64,000 nucleotides of DNA, taken from the NCBI GenBank assembly GCA_026005095.1, contig BPKK01000009.1, positions 23,452 to 87,451 of the forward strand. Direction: 5' to 3'. The position numbers and the translations under genes were made by a program. Each line of letters begins with the position of its first letter. Within the stretch, counting starts at the first letter, position 1. This DNA is from Silanimonas sp. Its GTDB lineage: Bacteria > Pseudomonadota > Gammaproteobacteria > Xanthomonadales > Xanthomonadaceae. A model generated the notes under the pieces. That model had not been told where the DNA came from and made no database searches. It saw nothing but the letters and a program-made list of their open reading frames with translations. This document shows, piece by piece, positions 1-11,771 of this stretch.

Positions 1-264
1 CGTGATCCGGTCGCGGTTGATCTCGAGGGTGGCCGGGCCGATGCCGCGCACGTTCACCAGCTGCTCCACACTGCGGAACGGTCCATGCTGGCGACGGTGC
101 TCGACGATGGCTGCGGCCTTGGCCGGGCCCACGCCCTGCAGCACACGGTCGAGGGTGGCGGCATCGGCAGTATTGATGTTGACCTTCTCCACCGCGGCAA
201 AAGCCGGAAGAGCGAGGCCGAAAGCAAGACACCAGGCCATCAGAGCGAGCTTGAAACGGTTCAT
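1..264 (-). CDS. comEA: ComEA-family helix-hairpin-helix DNA-binding protein (partial, 3' end outside window)
   Basis: The first 88 codons are visible and the gene runs off the left edge. The product opens with a Sec-type signal peptide (about residues 1-22, ending PAFAA). It goes straight into a helix-hairpin-helix module with the ComEA hallmark VNINTADAATLDRVL and a second hairpin around VRGIGPATL. ComEA-type proteins bind incoming double-stranded DNA in the periplasm during type IV pilus-driven uptake. The start is supported by an AGGAGA ribosome site 7 nt upstream. A short ComEA-like protein of unknown role is the main alternative, because the C-terminus is not seen. Confidence 0.8.
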   Translation of the reverse strand, partial: MNRFKLALMAWCLAFGLALPAFAAVEKVNINTADAATLDRVLQGVGPAKAAAIVEHRRQHGPFRSVEQLVNVRGIGPATLEINRDRIT

Positions 265-479
265 CGGGGCATCTCCTGTCGGTTCCGTTGGGGGGCCGGG
301 CGGGCTTCGTATCCCGACGCACCGGCCGTGACAGGATCACCGTCACCGGGGAGCGACGATATCGAGCGGACGGCGCGGCGGAACTCGGACAACGCCTGAC
401 GCGGGGGTAGGGAAAGGCTTACCCCCGCCGAGGGACTACAATCGGGGGCCCAACGAATCCCTGCCCGGTGAGTGCCCCC

Positions 480-1973
<1,494 letters not shown>

Positions 1974-2003
1974 ACCGATTCCCCTACCACAGGACCCACC
2001 ACG

Positions 2004-2270
2004 ATGGACCTCTCCTTCCTCGGCTATGGCTGGCTGCAGATCCTGCTGCTCGGCTTCGTGGCCGGCCTGCTCGCCCGCTGGATCTTCCCCGGCCGACAGA
2101 AGCTCGGCCTGATCCTCACCACCCTGCTCGGCATGGCCGGCGCCATCTGCGCCTCCTGGGTGCTCGATACCTTCGACATCAGCGTAGGCGGCCGCTGGAT
2201 GCGCTTCGCCGCCGCAGTGGGCGGGGCCGTGGGCCTGCTGGCCTTGGTGCAGGCCCTCAAGGGCAAGTGA
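2004..2270 (+). CDS. GlsB/YeaQ/YmgE-family small membrane protein
   Basis: This 88-residue integral membrane protein has three hydrophobic segments, at about residues 8-25, 33-53 and 66-84. The loop after the first (GLLARWIFPGRQKLGL) and the glycine-rich second segment match the transglycosylase-associated/GlsB family, which is often stress-induced. Its biochemical role is not established. It sits 30 bp after the M20 peptidase and 4 bp before amgK, so it is probably part of one transcript. Because its neighbour is in peptidoglycan recycling, an envelope role is plausible but unproved. Confidence 0.78.
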   Translation: MDLSFLGYGWLQILLLGFVAGLLARWIFPGRQKLGLILTTLLGMAGAICASWVLDTFDISVGGRWMRFAAAVGGAVGLLALVQALKGK

Positions 2271-2274
2271 GGCG

Positions 2275-4244
<1,970 letters not shown>

Positions 4245-4258
<14 letters not shown>

Positions 4259-5306
4259 CGAAGTACTCCGGATGCTCTAGCGGACCCTGGGTATTCATCC
4301 ACCCCAACAATCCGCCGCCGCTGGCATCAAAAGGATCAGGGAAGGCCAGCTGTAGATCAGGCCGGGCGCGATAAAGGCGGCGATGGCCCACTGGGATCGG
4401 CTGTCCGTTGCTGTAACGCCCGAAAGCCCAAGGGATGTGACTCACCGGCTCATCGTCATCGAAACGCGCCGAATCTGCATACCACTGGACAAGCTGCGCT
4501 ACTGCTGGGTTGCCTGCGGCATTCTTATCCATCATCACGCGGTGAGCGCCGCTGTCGAAACCGGTGAAATGATAGAAACCAAGCGGGACACCATTGACGG
4601 TGAACCCTGATGAGAGACTGCCCTCCATGTGGCGCTGCGTAAGATTCCAGGTTGCCACGTTGAAGCGCGGACTCTTGAGGATGTGCACGCCCTCAAAAAA
4701 TGCAGGCGCGAGATCGATCCAGCGCTGATCGGTGAACAACCCCGCAGGAATGTCCGCGACGCAGAAATGATGGATGCGATCGGCCCACCACCTGGCAAAG
4801 CGTTTACCCTCTTCCGTGGGGCGAACACCAAGATAGCCCAGGTTATAGACACCATGCTTGAGAGCAGCGATCTCATTGTCTCGAACTGCATCGAGATCGG
4901 CCTCGGGAATGGTAACGTGGGGTGTCAACGTGATGTTCGCACTATCAAGGGCCTCGATCATGTCATCGAGACGCGAGAACACGACGATATCAGGGTCGAA
5001 GTAAAAGACACGATCCACGCCCGGCTCGTCGAGCAAGCGGCAGAGCACATAGGGCTTTATCGCCGTCGACAGTTCGACGATAGTATGAAAATAGGTCCAG
5101 CGCAAACGATCCTCGATGTCGAGGTCGCGCAACGGAATCACACGATCCAAGGGCTCTGCTGAGAAATCGACCGATGCATGCGGTTCATCGGCAAGTGCAA
5201 GCACCAGTTCGAATTCCGGATGATGCTTTCGAAGCGAACTGAAGAGCTTACGCACCTTTGGCAGATAGTTCTGGGCCGCGGAGGTAAAGGCAATGGTTTT
5301 TCCCAT
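4245..5306 (-). CDS. Glycosyltransferase, GT8-like (GT-A fold, DxD motif)
   Basis: The protein is 353 residues as read. The N-terminus (GKTIAFTSAAQNYLPKVRKL) and the nucleotide-sugar site YFDPDIVVF (DPD as DxD) fit a GT-A enzyme resembling family 8. A downstream NLGYLGVRP motif and TDQRWIDLAP, which resembles a DQxxxN element, support this. It is probably cytoplasmic, adding a sugar to a lipid-linked O-antigen before export. It is the last gene of the wzm-wzt operon, 16 bp after the preceding glycosyltransferase. The end is uncertain: the stop comes two codons after an A8 run, and another frame gives a plausible basic tail. Donor and acceptor cannot be told from sequence. Confidence 0.78.
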
Positions 5307-5322
5307 AGTTCCTCAGATGTAT

Positions 5323-6903
5323 TCAGAAGCGGGCGCCGATACGGCGGGCGAAAGCCACCAAGGCATCAAGCTGTTGGTCAAGACCCTCACGGGGCAGCAG
5401 CAGACCCGAATGGTAACTTGCGATCCGCTCGGCGGGCGCGCCAATGTCGAGCACGGCAATGGGGAGACCCGTGGCCATGAGCTCGTCGGTAACGTAGGAA
5501 TAGGTTTCCGGACAGATGGATGGCAGAAAGGCCATACCAGCACCTTCGGCCTCGAGCAACTCGCACAATTGGTCCCTGCGGAACGCTCCACGCACCGCAA
5601 CTGATGCAGGTACGGCCCCGCCCTCCACCGTCCCAATGACGGCAAATCGCAGGGGCAGCCTCCGCTCTTCCGCCCGCCGGGCCAGTGCGCCGAGAAGCTC
5701 CGCGCCCTTGGCGTGATTGAGATGGCCGACGGCAACCACCACCATCGGGTTATCTAGCCGTGGCTCCACAGTCCGAAGGTGCGTGAGATCGAGCACATGT
5801 GGCTCGACTCGCCATGCCAATGACGCGACTTCCGGAATCCCCTGCGAGAAGATATCGAGAGAACTCTTCGAAAAGGCAACTCGCTCATCAGCGAGCGCAA
5901 GCCACTCCGCCCACGCGCGGCGCCAATCGACAATGTCGATGCCCGCATTCATGCCCAAAGAGAAGCGGGCATTGGCGGGAAGACAAGCGCGGCAGACCTC
6001 GTGCTTTGGGACACCGCAGTACTTCCCCGACATATCCATGAGAGTGAATGAGGGGCACAATGCATGGAAGTCATGCAAATTGAATCGGAAACGCAGCGCT
6101 GGATGACTGCGACGCATCCTGATGAAGGCTGTCAGCATGGCCGATACGTCGTCGTAGCCCACCAGGCTGTTGATTTCGATCGCGGTCGGTGACATTGACT
6201 CGATCACACGGAGCAGCTCAACCTGATCCTCGACACGACAATCCACCTGCATTCCAGATGCCGCATCAGTGAGCCGCAGTCGATAGGTCAAGCTGGGTAG
6301 ATCACTGGTCACCAGCACCACCGACGCACCTGTCTTCCGCAGGGTGTCCAACCGGATGTCCCGATAGCGGTTGGCCCCGCCCCCCATGCCGTGATCGATC
6401 ACTACCATGACGCCTCGCAGGCCATGGAACTCGCTCAGAGGGTTCCGACGGGTGGATGTATCGAAACGTCGCCTCAGTCCTGTCGCCGCAGCGATGAGTG
6501 CGCGCCGCCACCCGCGCTGCCGCGCGATCGCCCGAAGACGAGCCCACCCGCGATTGACAGGCAACTCCGTTGCGGGTTGATAGGCTTCTGGAAAATCTGG
6601 TAGGGGGAGGGCCTCACCGGACTCCGCAAGGATCAGTTCAGCAGTCCCTCTTGCCACTGCCGCCGGCAACCGCGCCGTAACCATGAATCCAGAGGCCGCA
6701 GCATGCGATGCATGTGGAAATACCTGCGCAAGATCAGAGCGGGTACCGCTAGCGTAAACGTCGATATCGACACTTCTCCCCCCCTCAAGCGGCACACGTA
6801 AGCTCTTTACTTGCAGCGGTCGCTGCAGATCGAAGCAGAACCCCCATCCGAAAATCCGCCCCCCGCGGATCACAATGGAATCTAGGGCATAGTGCCGGCT
6901 CAC
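5323..6903 (-). CDS. Glycosyltransferase, GT4-like (GT-B fold) with an extra N-terminal domain
   Basis: Residues 1 to about 140 form a beta-rich module (IVIRGGRIFGWGF onward) with no glycosyltransferase motifs. It ends in a basic linker (RGWRRALIAAATGLRRRF). The GT-B body starts at GVMVVIDHGMGGGANRYRD. Its C-terminal Rossmann half includes VVAVGHLNHAKGAELL and the nucleotide-sugar region FLPSICPETYSYVTDELMATG, where the Glu of the E-x7-E type motif can be placed. The chosen start is GTG at 6903, which overlaps the upstream TGA as GTGA. An in-frame ATG at 6966 would add 21 residues lying wholly within the sulfotransferase gene. Tight coupling to the sulfotransferase and exporter implies a role in making the exported glycan. 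The linkage formed is unknown. Confidence 0.78.
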   Translation of the reverse strand: MSRHYALDSIVIRGGRIFGWGFCFDLQRPLQVKSLRVPLEGGRSVDIDVYASGTRSDLAQVFPHASHAAASGFMVTARLPAAVARGTAELILAESGEALPLPDFPEAYQPATELPVNRGWARLRAIARQRGWRRALIAAATGLRRRFDTSTRRNPLSEFHGLRGVMVVIDHGMGGGANRYRDIRLDTLRKTGASVVLVTSDLPSLTYRLRLTDAASGMQVDCRVEDQVELLRVIESMSPTAIEINSLVGYDDVSAMLTAFIRMRRSHPALRFRFNLHDFHALCPSFTLMDMSGKYCGVPKHEVCRACLPANARFSLGMNAGIDIVDWRRAWAEWLALADERVAFSKSSLDIFSQGIPEVASLAWRVEPHVLDLTHLRTVEPRLDNPMVVVAVGHLNHAKGAELLGALARRAEERRLPLRFAVIGTVEGGAVPASVAVRGAFRRDQLCELLEAEGAGMAFLPSICPETYSYVTDELMATGLPIAVLDIGAPAERIASYHSGLLLPREGLDQQLDALVAFARRIGARF

Positions 6904-8378
6904 GGAGTCCGCATCCCGAAGCGCTTTGTCACCGAACGCAGAGGCGCTGTCATACGCCAAGCCCAACTGGCATGGATCGCGTTCAACTCGGCCTCCAAGG
7001 AGCTGATCCTGACACTCCGCTCTATCGCCAGTGACTCCGCCCGAGCAAGTCCATCTCGCACCAGTTGCAGCTCTGCCACCAATGTGTGGATTTCATCAAG
7101 GCGATGCATCGCCAAGGACTCCGCCTTGGACAGCCCCTCGCTGAGCTGAGCGATGTGCCGGTCGCGGGCCGCAACCAGTGAGGCTGCCTCCGCCAGCGCC
7201 GCATCCGCCGCCTTCAGCCGATCGTCCAGCTGCGACAACTCGGCCTGCTGACGCACCACCAGCGCCTCCGACGCCGCCAGCGCCGCATCCGCCGCCTTCA
7301 GCCGATCGTCCAGCTGCGACAACTCGGCCTGCTGACGCACCACCAGCGCCTCCGACGCCGCCAGCGCCGCATCCGCCGCCTTCAGCCGATCGTCCAGCTG
7401 CAACAACTCGGCCTGCTGACGCACCACCAGCGCCTCCGACGCCGCCAGCGCCGCATCCGCCGCCTTCAGCCGATCGTCCAGCTGCAACAACTCGGCATCA
7501 CGACGCTGCAGACGAGCGCGCTCCCTTGCGAGACTCCAGCGGAGACCGGCCGTTCGGTGCGAATCGGACGGCAATAAGGCGATCTCCGCATCAATGGCCT
7601 CGAAAACTGCACTTTGATCGTCGTCGGTGGAGGCGTGAATTGCCCGTTCCATTCTGTCCAGCAGCACCTCCAGACGATCATCCCCAGCCTCAATACTCTG
7701 GCGTTGATGATGCCGCTTAGCCTCATCAAATAGAGCTGCGGCGGCATCGATTGAGCGGAGACGCTCAACCGGCCATAGAAGCTGGGAGGAGAGCTGACGC
7801 AGGGCCTTTAAAGGATCAGACAAGCATGTATCGTAATCTTGGACCGCCCGCCTCAATCCGCGCGTATCGTGTTCAGCGGCACGCCAATGAGCATAGGTCA
7901 GGCGCCGGGCATCCTCCGGCCACATATGGTCACGGGACACCAAAGACGCCGTGATGGCTTTTGGATTCCGCATCGCGATGACGGCATCGACCGACATATC
8001 ATTTTCACGAAGGACCGGCAGCCAGATTGGCAGCAAGCGGCACAGCCGCGGATCCTTCAAGACATACCAGCCCGGCTCGCCAAATTCCGAAGCAAGCAGG
8101 GAACGAATCTCCTGCCGTGCAGCATCTGCAGCATGCGTACTGAGCCAATCATCCGGGAATGGTCTCGGATCGTCCCAACCCGATCCAATCTCCACGAGCA
8201 AGCGCTCATTGAGAGTGACCGCAGCAGCGTTCTCGAAATAGCCGGCAGGATTGTCAGCGGCCGGCGGAACCAATGCCTTCCCCAAGCCCGCTCCAAGCAC
8301 ATGGATGGCGCCGGCAATGGCGGACGTCCCACTACGGTGCATCCCAAGCACTAGTGTTAGATGCCTAACCGCCTTCAC
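6900..8378 (-). CDS. Sulfotransferase-family protein with long repeat coiled coil
   Basis: Residues 8-20 hold a PAPS-binding type P-loop (LVLGMHRSGTSAIAG). Later come VLKDPRLCRLLPIW and VIAMRNPKAITASLV, the segment that usually contacts the 3'-phosphate. The catalytic part ends near residue 230. From about 285 to 465 the protein is a continuous charged coiled coil containing three and a half near-identical 28-residue repeats (four heptads each). It ends in SWAWRMTAPLRSVTKRF, a tail often found on O-antigen assembly proteins. It likely sulfates the glycan exported by Wzm/Wzt, with the coiled coil perhaps acting as a ruler or docking arm; this is inference. It overlaps wzt by ATGA and the next gene by GTGA, so translation is coupled throughout. 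Confidence 0.72.
   Translation of the reverse strand: MKAVRHLTLVLGMHRSGTSAIAGAIHVLGAGLGKALVPPAADNPAGYFENAAAVTLNERLLVEIGSGWDDPRPFPDDWLSTHAADAARQEIRSLLASEFGEPGWYVLKDPRLCRLLPIWLPVLRENDMSVDAVIAMRNPKAITASLVSRDHMWPEDARRLTYAHWRAAEHDTRGLRRAVQDYDTCLSDPLKALRQLSSQLLWPVERLRSIDAAAALFDEAKRHHQRQSIEAGDDRLEVLLDRMERAIHASTDDDQSAVFEAIDAEIALLPSDSHRTAGLRWSLARERARLQRRDAELLQLDDRLKAADAALAASEALVVRQQAELLQLDDRLKAADAALAASEALVVRQQAELSQLDDRLKAADAALAASEALVVRQQAELSQLDDRLKAADAALAEAASLVAARDRHIAQLSEGLSKAESLAMHRLDEIHTLVAELQLVRDGLARAESLAIERSVRISSLEAELNAIHASWAWRMTAPLRSVTKRFGMRTP
7191..7496 (-). repeat. 84-bp tandem direct repeat inside the sulfotransferase gene (about 3.6 copies)
   Basis: An 84-bp unit recurs in phase; for example the same gcatccgccgcc segment starts at 7201, 7285, 7369 and 7453. 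Each unit encodes 28 residues containing QLDDRLKAADAALA. The first three units in coding order are almost identical, differing mainly by Leu versus Ser after AEL. The fourth diverges after 18 residues. Because 28 residues is exactly four heptads, gain or loss of a unit keeps both the reading frame and the coiled-coil register. The near identity of the copies points to recent duplication. Confidence 0.95.
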
Positions 8379-9766
8379 GAATGATCACTCTCAGCACTAG
8401 AGCGCCAGCTGGGCCGAATCGCCAGATCCACCATTCCTGTTGCAATGGATCTGGCAAGTGGCAGCACACGGAACATCAATGTATCGATTCGTCGGTCTAG
8501 ATACTGCTCACCATCTTTGGATTGCGCTAGAACTCCCGCATTTAGGAAATACGTCCCAGGAAGGAGTGCACAATCAAACTCAAACGAGACATCAATCCGG
8601 CTACCACGCTCTACCACAGGGATGGCCTCTGATGGCAGACAGCTTGCTGCACCACCGACCTCCCCCCCCGTCACGGTACGAAGCATCATGCCAAAGCGAA
8701 CTCCCGTAGCAGTTGCATCGAACTCCACGGAATAACGATAAACGTATCTCCGGCGTGAGACGAGCAGATTGACACGGCGCCCTTCAAAGGTCTCAATCCG
8801 CGGTTCGAGGATCCGAGCACCAAGGTTTTCATAAACGACTGTTGCAGGCGCAACGAGCGTTGCATCAAAAGCATCGATCAACTCTGGCTCGACTGGAGCC
8901 GCGCACTCCTCATCAGCCCCACCACACTTTCCCAATGACCGAAGTTCAGGCTTCGAAGGCAATACGCCATCAAATCCGACGCCTCCCGCCTTAGCCATCA
9001 TGCGCAGCTTCTGCCGCCGATCTTCCGGCGCATGAACGAACCGCTGATACTGCGCCACTACCTCGCGCGCGGGCCCATCGGCCAGCAGTTCACCCCGATC
9101 GAGCCATAGCGCGCGGTCGCACAGGTCGACCACCGTTCCCGCCGAATGGGAAACAAACAAAATCGTTGCACCGCGCTCACGCAGCTGCTCGATCCTGGCG
9201 AAACATTTCCGTTGAAAGGCCTCATCCCCCACGGAAAGCGCTTCGTCAACGATCAAGATATCTGGATCCACACTGATCGCGACAGCGAATGCAAGCCTCA
9301 CGAACATTCCGCTGGAATATGTGCGAACCGGCTGATCGATGAAATCACCGATATCTGCGAAGGCGACGATCGCCTCGAATCGGGAAGCCACCTCCTCCCG
9401 CGTCAAGCCCAAGACCGTGCCGTTGAGAAACACATTCTCACGGCCACTGAATTCCGGATTGAACCCCGCGCCGAGTTCCAGAAGCGCCGCGACACGGCCG
9501 CACACTTCGATGGCGCCGACGGATGGCGTCAAGGTGCCACAGAGGATCTCAAGCAGGGTGGACTTCCCTGAGCCATTCTGACCAACAATGCCGACGGTTT
9601 CCCCGCGTCGCACCTCGAAGGACACCTCACGCAAGGCGTCGTGGGTGCGCCGCCAACGCCCATCCTGCGCCCCCCAGATCAGCTCCAACAGGCGATGGTG
9701 CGGACGCTCATACATGGCGTAGGTCTTTCCCAGACCATGCACCGAGATCACGACATCAGAGGACAT
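8375..9766 (-). CDS. wzt: O-antigen/polysaccharide ABC exporter, ATP-binding subunit (Wzt-type)
   Basis: The 463-residue protein has an N-terminal ABC ATPase with Walker A GQNGSGKST, signature TYSSGMFVRLAFAVA and Walker B PDILIVDEALSVGD. About 200 more residues follow and form a beta-rich domain typical of Wzt C-terminal carbohydrate-binding modules. In characterised systems that domain recognises the finished, capped O-antigen before export. The chosen ATG (MSSDVVISVHG) overlaps the end of wzm by 11 bp. An in-frame start 24 codons earlier would lie inside wzm and adds an unlikely N-terminus. With wzm it forms the inner-membrane transporter that flips the completed polymer to the periplasm. 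Confidence 0.9.
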   Translation of the reverse strand: MSSDVVISVHGLGKTYAMYERPHHRLLELIWGAQDGRWRRTHDALREVSFEVRRGETVGIVGQNGSGKSTLLEILCGTLTPSVGAIEVCGRVAALLELGAGFNPEFSGRENVFLNGTVLGLTREEVASRFEAIVAFADIGDFIDQPVRTYSSGMFVRLAFAVAISVDPDILIVDEALSVGDEAFQRKCFARIEQLRERGATILFVSHSAGTVVDLCDRALWLDRGELLADGPAREVVAQYQRFVHAPEDRRQKLRMMAKAGGVGFDGVLPSKPELRSLGKCGGADEECAAPVEPELIDAFDATLVAPATVVYENLGARILEPRIETFEGRRVNLLVSRRRYVYRYSVEFDATATGVRFGMMLRTVTGGEVGGAASCLPSEAIPVVERGSRIDVSFEFDCALLPGTYFLNAGVLAQSKDGEQYLDRRIDTLMFRVLPLARSIATGMVDLAIRPSWRSSAESDHS

Positions 9767-10577
9767 CAGCAAAGCCCTTATGCAATCGCGCAAAGAGGGC
9801 GCGAGCCAGCACTGCAGCCAGGAAGGCCAGCACTGCATAAACGGCCAGACCCCGGAGGTCCGGCATCACTCCACGGACAAGAACATCTCGCGCTTGCTCG
9901 ATGATGAAAGTCAAGGGATTCAGCATGAAAATCCACGAATAGCCCCTTGGTATTGCTGAAGGGGGAACCATGGCGGTGGAGAGGAAAAGCAAAGCGACCG
10001 AGAACAGCGGCGTGACCTGCCCGATGTCACGGAGGTAGACCGCCAACGCCGAAAGCGCCCACCCTACCGCCAAGGAAAGGATGAACAGCGGCGCGATTAC
10101 CAGTGGGAACCATAAGGCCGTAAGTCTCACGCCGCCATCGAGCAACCACTGCAGAGCGAGAAAAACTGTCACGTTCGCGGTCGCATGGAATGCCGCCGAC
10201 AAAGCCATTGGCCACGGCAGGATCTCCAAGGGGAACACCACGCGCTTGACGAAGTTCGGTTGGCCAGCAACCAACATCGGCGAATGGTTCAAGCATTCCG
10301 CAAAGAAGCCGTGCACGATCAGGGCAGCAAACAGCACGATGGAAAAGCTCGCACCGCCAGACTCGACTTCAGGCCAACGGCTACCGACGACCGTACCGAA
10401 GGCAAATGTGTAGACGGTCAGCATCAGGAATGGGCTGATCAACGACCACATCAATCCGAAACTGGCGCCACGGTAGCGACCCGAGACATTCCTCTTGGTG
10501 AGCTCCCACACCAGGGAACGATGGCTCCACAGCATGGAAAACGGCTTAGTGAACAGCCGTAGCACATTACGCTTCAT
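9756..10577 (-). CDS. wzm: O-antigen/polysaccharide ABC exporter, permease subunit (Wzm-type)
   Basis: The 273-residue membrane protein is of ABC-2 type, with about six transmembrane segments from residue 30 to 260. The family features are visible: a basic cytoplasmic N-terminus (WELTKRNVSGRYRGASFGLMW), FVKRVVFPLEILPW in the first half, and MLNPLTFIIEQARDVLV near the end. The start codon lies one base after the metB stop (TGATATG), so transcription from metB or cbs is likely. The gene order metB-wzm-wzt matches the known LPS locus boundary in Xanthomonas. Confidence 0.9.
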   Translation of the reverse strand: MKRNVLRLFTKPFSMLWSHRSLVWELTKRNVSGRYRGASFGLMWSLISPFLMLTVYTFAFGTVVGSRWPEVESGGASFSIVLFAALIVHGFFAECLNHSPMLVAGQPNFVKRVVFPLEILPWPMALSAAFHATANVTVFLALQWLLDGGVRLTALWFPLVIAPLFILSLAVGWALSALAVYLRDIGQVTPLFSVALLFLSTAMVPPSAIPRGYSWIFMLNPLTFIIEQARDVLVRGVMPDLRGLAVYAVLAFLAAVLARALFARLHKGFADVL

Positions 10578-10578
10578 A

Positions 10579-11736
10579 TCAACCGAGCACTCGGGCGAGC
10601 TCGGCGATCAGATCATCAAGATCCTCCACCCCCACGCTCAGCCGCACGAGGTTGTCGTCGATGCCGAGCGCGGCACGGCGCTCGGGCGGCACGCTGGCAT
10701 GGGTCATCACCGCCGGGTGGTTGGCAAGGCTCTCCACGCCCCCCAGGCTCTCAGCGCAGGCGAACAGCTCGGTGCGCTCCATGAAGCGCTTGGCCGCCTC
10801 GAAGCCGCCCTTCAACCAAACGCTCACCATGCCGCCCGGGCCTTTCATCTGCCGCTGGGCGAGGGCGTACTGCGGGTGTGCCTTGAGGCCGGGGTAGGCC
10901 ACGCGCTCCACTGCCGGGTGGCGCTCGAGGAACTCGGCAATGGCCTGCGCGTTCTCGCAGTGGGCTTTCATGCGCAGGTGCAGGGTCTTGAGGCCGCGCA
11001 GCGCCAAGAAGCTGTCGAAGGGCCCCTGCACACCGCCCACGGCGTTCTGCAGAAAGGCCATCTGCTCGGCAAGATCGGCGCGCTCCCCCACGACCGCGAG
11101 GCCACCGACGATATCGCTGTGGCCGTTGATGTACTTCGTCGCCGAGTGCATCACGATGTCCGCACCCAGTTCGATTGGACGCTGCAGGGCCGGCGAACAG
11201 AAGGTGTTGTCCACCACCACGATGAGGCCACGCTTCTTCGCACGCTCGGCCACGGCGGCGATGTCCACCAGCTTCAGGGTCGGATTGGTGGGCGTCTCGA
11301 TCCATACCATCCGGGTGTTCGGCCGAATCGCCGCCTCGAAGGCGGCGAGATCGGACAGATCGGCCCAGGAGAAGTCGAGGCCGGCGCTGCGCCGGCGCAC
11401 GCGCTCGAACAGGCGGTAGGTGCCGCCGTAGACATCGTCCATCGCCACCACATGGCTGCCGGAATCCAGCAGTTCGAGGATGGTCGAGGTCGCGGCTAGG
11501 CCGGAGGCAAAGGCAAAGCCACGGCTGCCACCCTCCAGCGCCGCCACACAGCGCTCGTAGGCGAAGCGGGTGGGATTGTGGCTGCGCGAGTACTCAAAGC
11601 CTCGATGGACACCGGGGCTTTCCTGTACGTAGGTGGACGTGGCGTAGATCGGCGTCATCACCGCGCCGGTGGACGGGTCGGGCTGCTGGCCAGCATGGAT
11701 GGCCAAAGTGCCGAAGCCCCAGGCTCTCTCGTTCAT
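10579..11736 (-). CDS. metB: Cystathionine gamma-synthase/gamma-lyase (PLP-dependent transsulfuration enzyme)
   Basis: The 385-residue protein has the Cys/Met metabolism PLP-enzyme fold at full family length. The Schiff-base lysine is K201 in HSATKYINGHSD. Other conserved elements are EYSRSHNPTR, FASGLAATSTI, WIETPTNPTL and the C-terminal SLGGVESLANHPAVMTHASVP. Synthase and lyase activities are hard to separate by sequence. The neighbouring cystathionine beta-synthase makes a gamma-lyase role (cystathionine to cysteine) at least as likely as the synthase role, although Xanthomonas annotations usually call this gene metB. It lies 35 bp after cbs and 1 bp before wzm. Confidence 0.88.
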   Translation of the reverse strand: MNERAWGFGTLAIHAGQQPDPSTGAVMTPIYATSTYVQESPGVHRGFEYSRSHNPTRFAYERCVAALEGGSRGFAFASGLAATSTILELLDSGSHVVAMDDVYGGTYRLFERVRRRSAGLDFSWADLSDLAAFEAAIRPNTRMVWIETPTNPTLKLVDIAAVAERAKKRGLIVVVDNTFCSPALQRPIELGADIVMHSATKYINGHSDIVGGLAVVGERADLAEQMAFLQNAVGGVQGPFDSFLALRGLKTLHLRMKAHCENAQAIAEFLERHPAVERVAYPGLKAHPQYALAQRQMKGPGGMVSVWLKGGFEAAKRFMERTELFACAESLGGVESLANHPAVMTHASVPPERRAALGIDDNLVRLSVGVEDLDDLIAELARVLG

Positions 11737-11771
11737 GAGTCGTCTCTATGACGCGCCTTCACGGCGCCGCT

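Noticed and set aside
7191..7496. Tandem repeat considered as a CRISPR array
   Set aside because: The units are contiguous without spacers and encode in-frame coiled-coil heptads.
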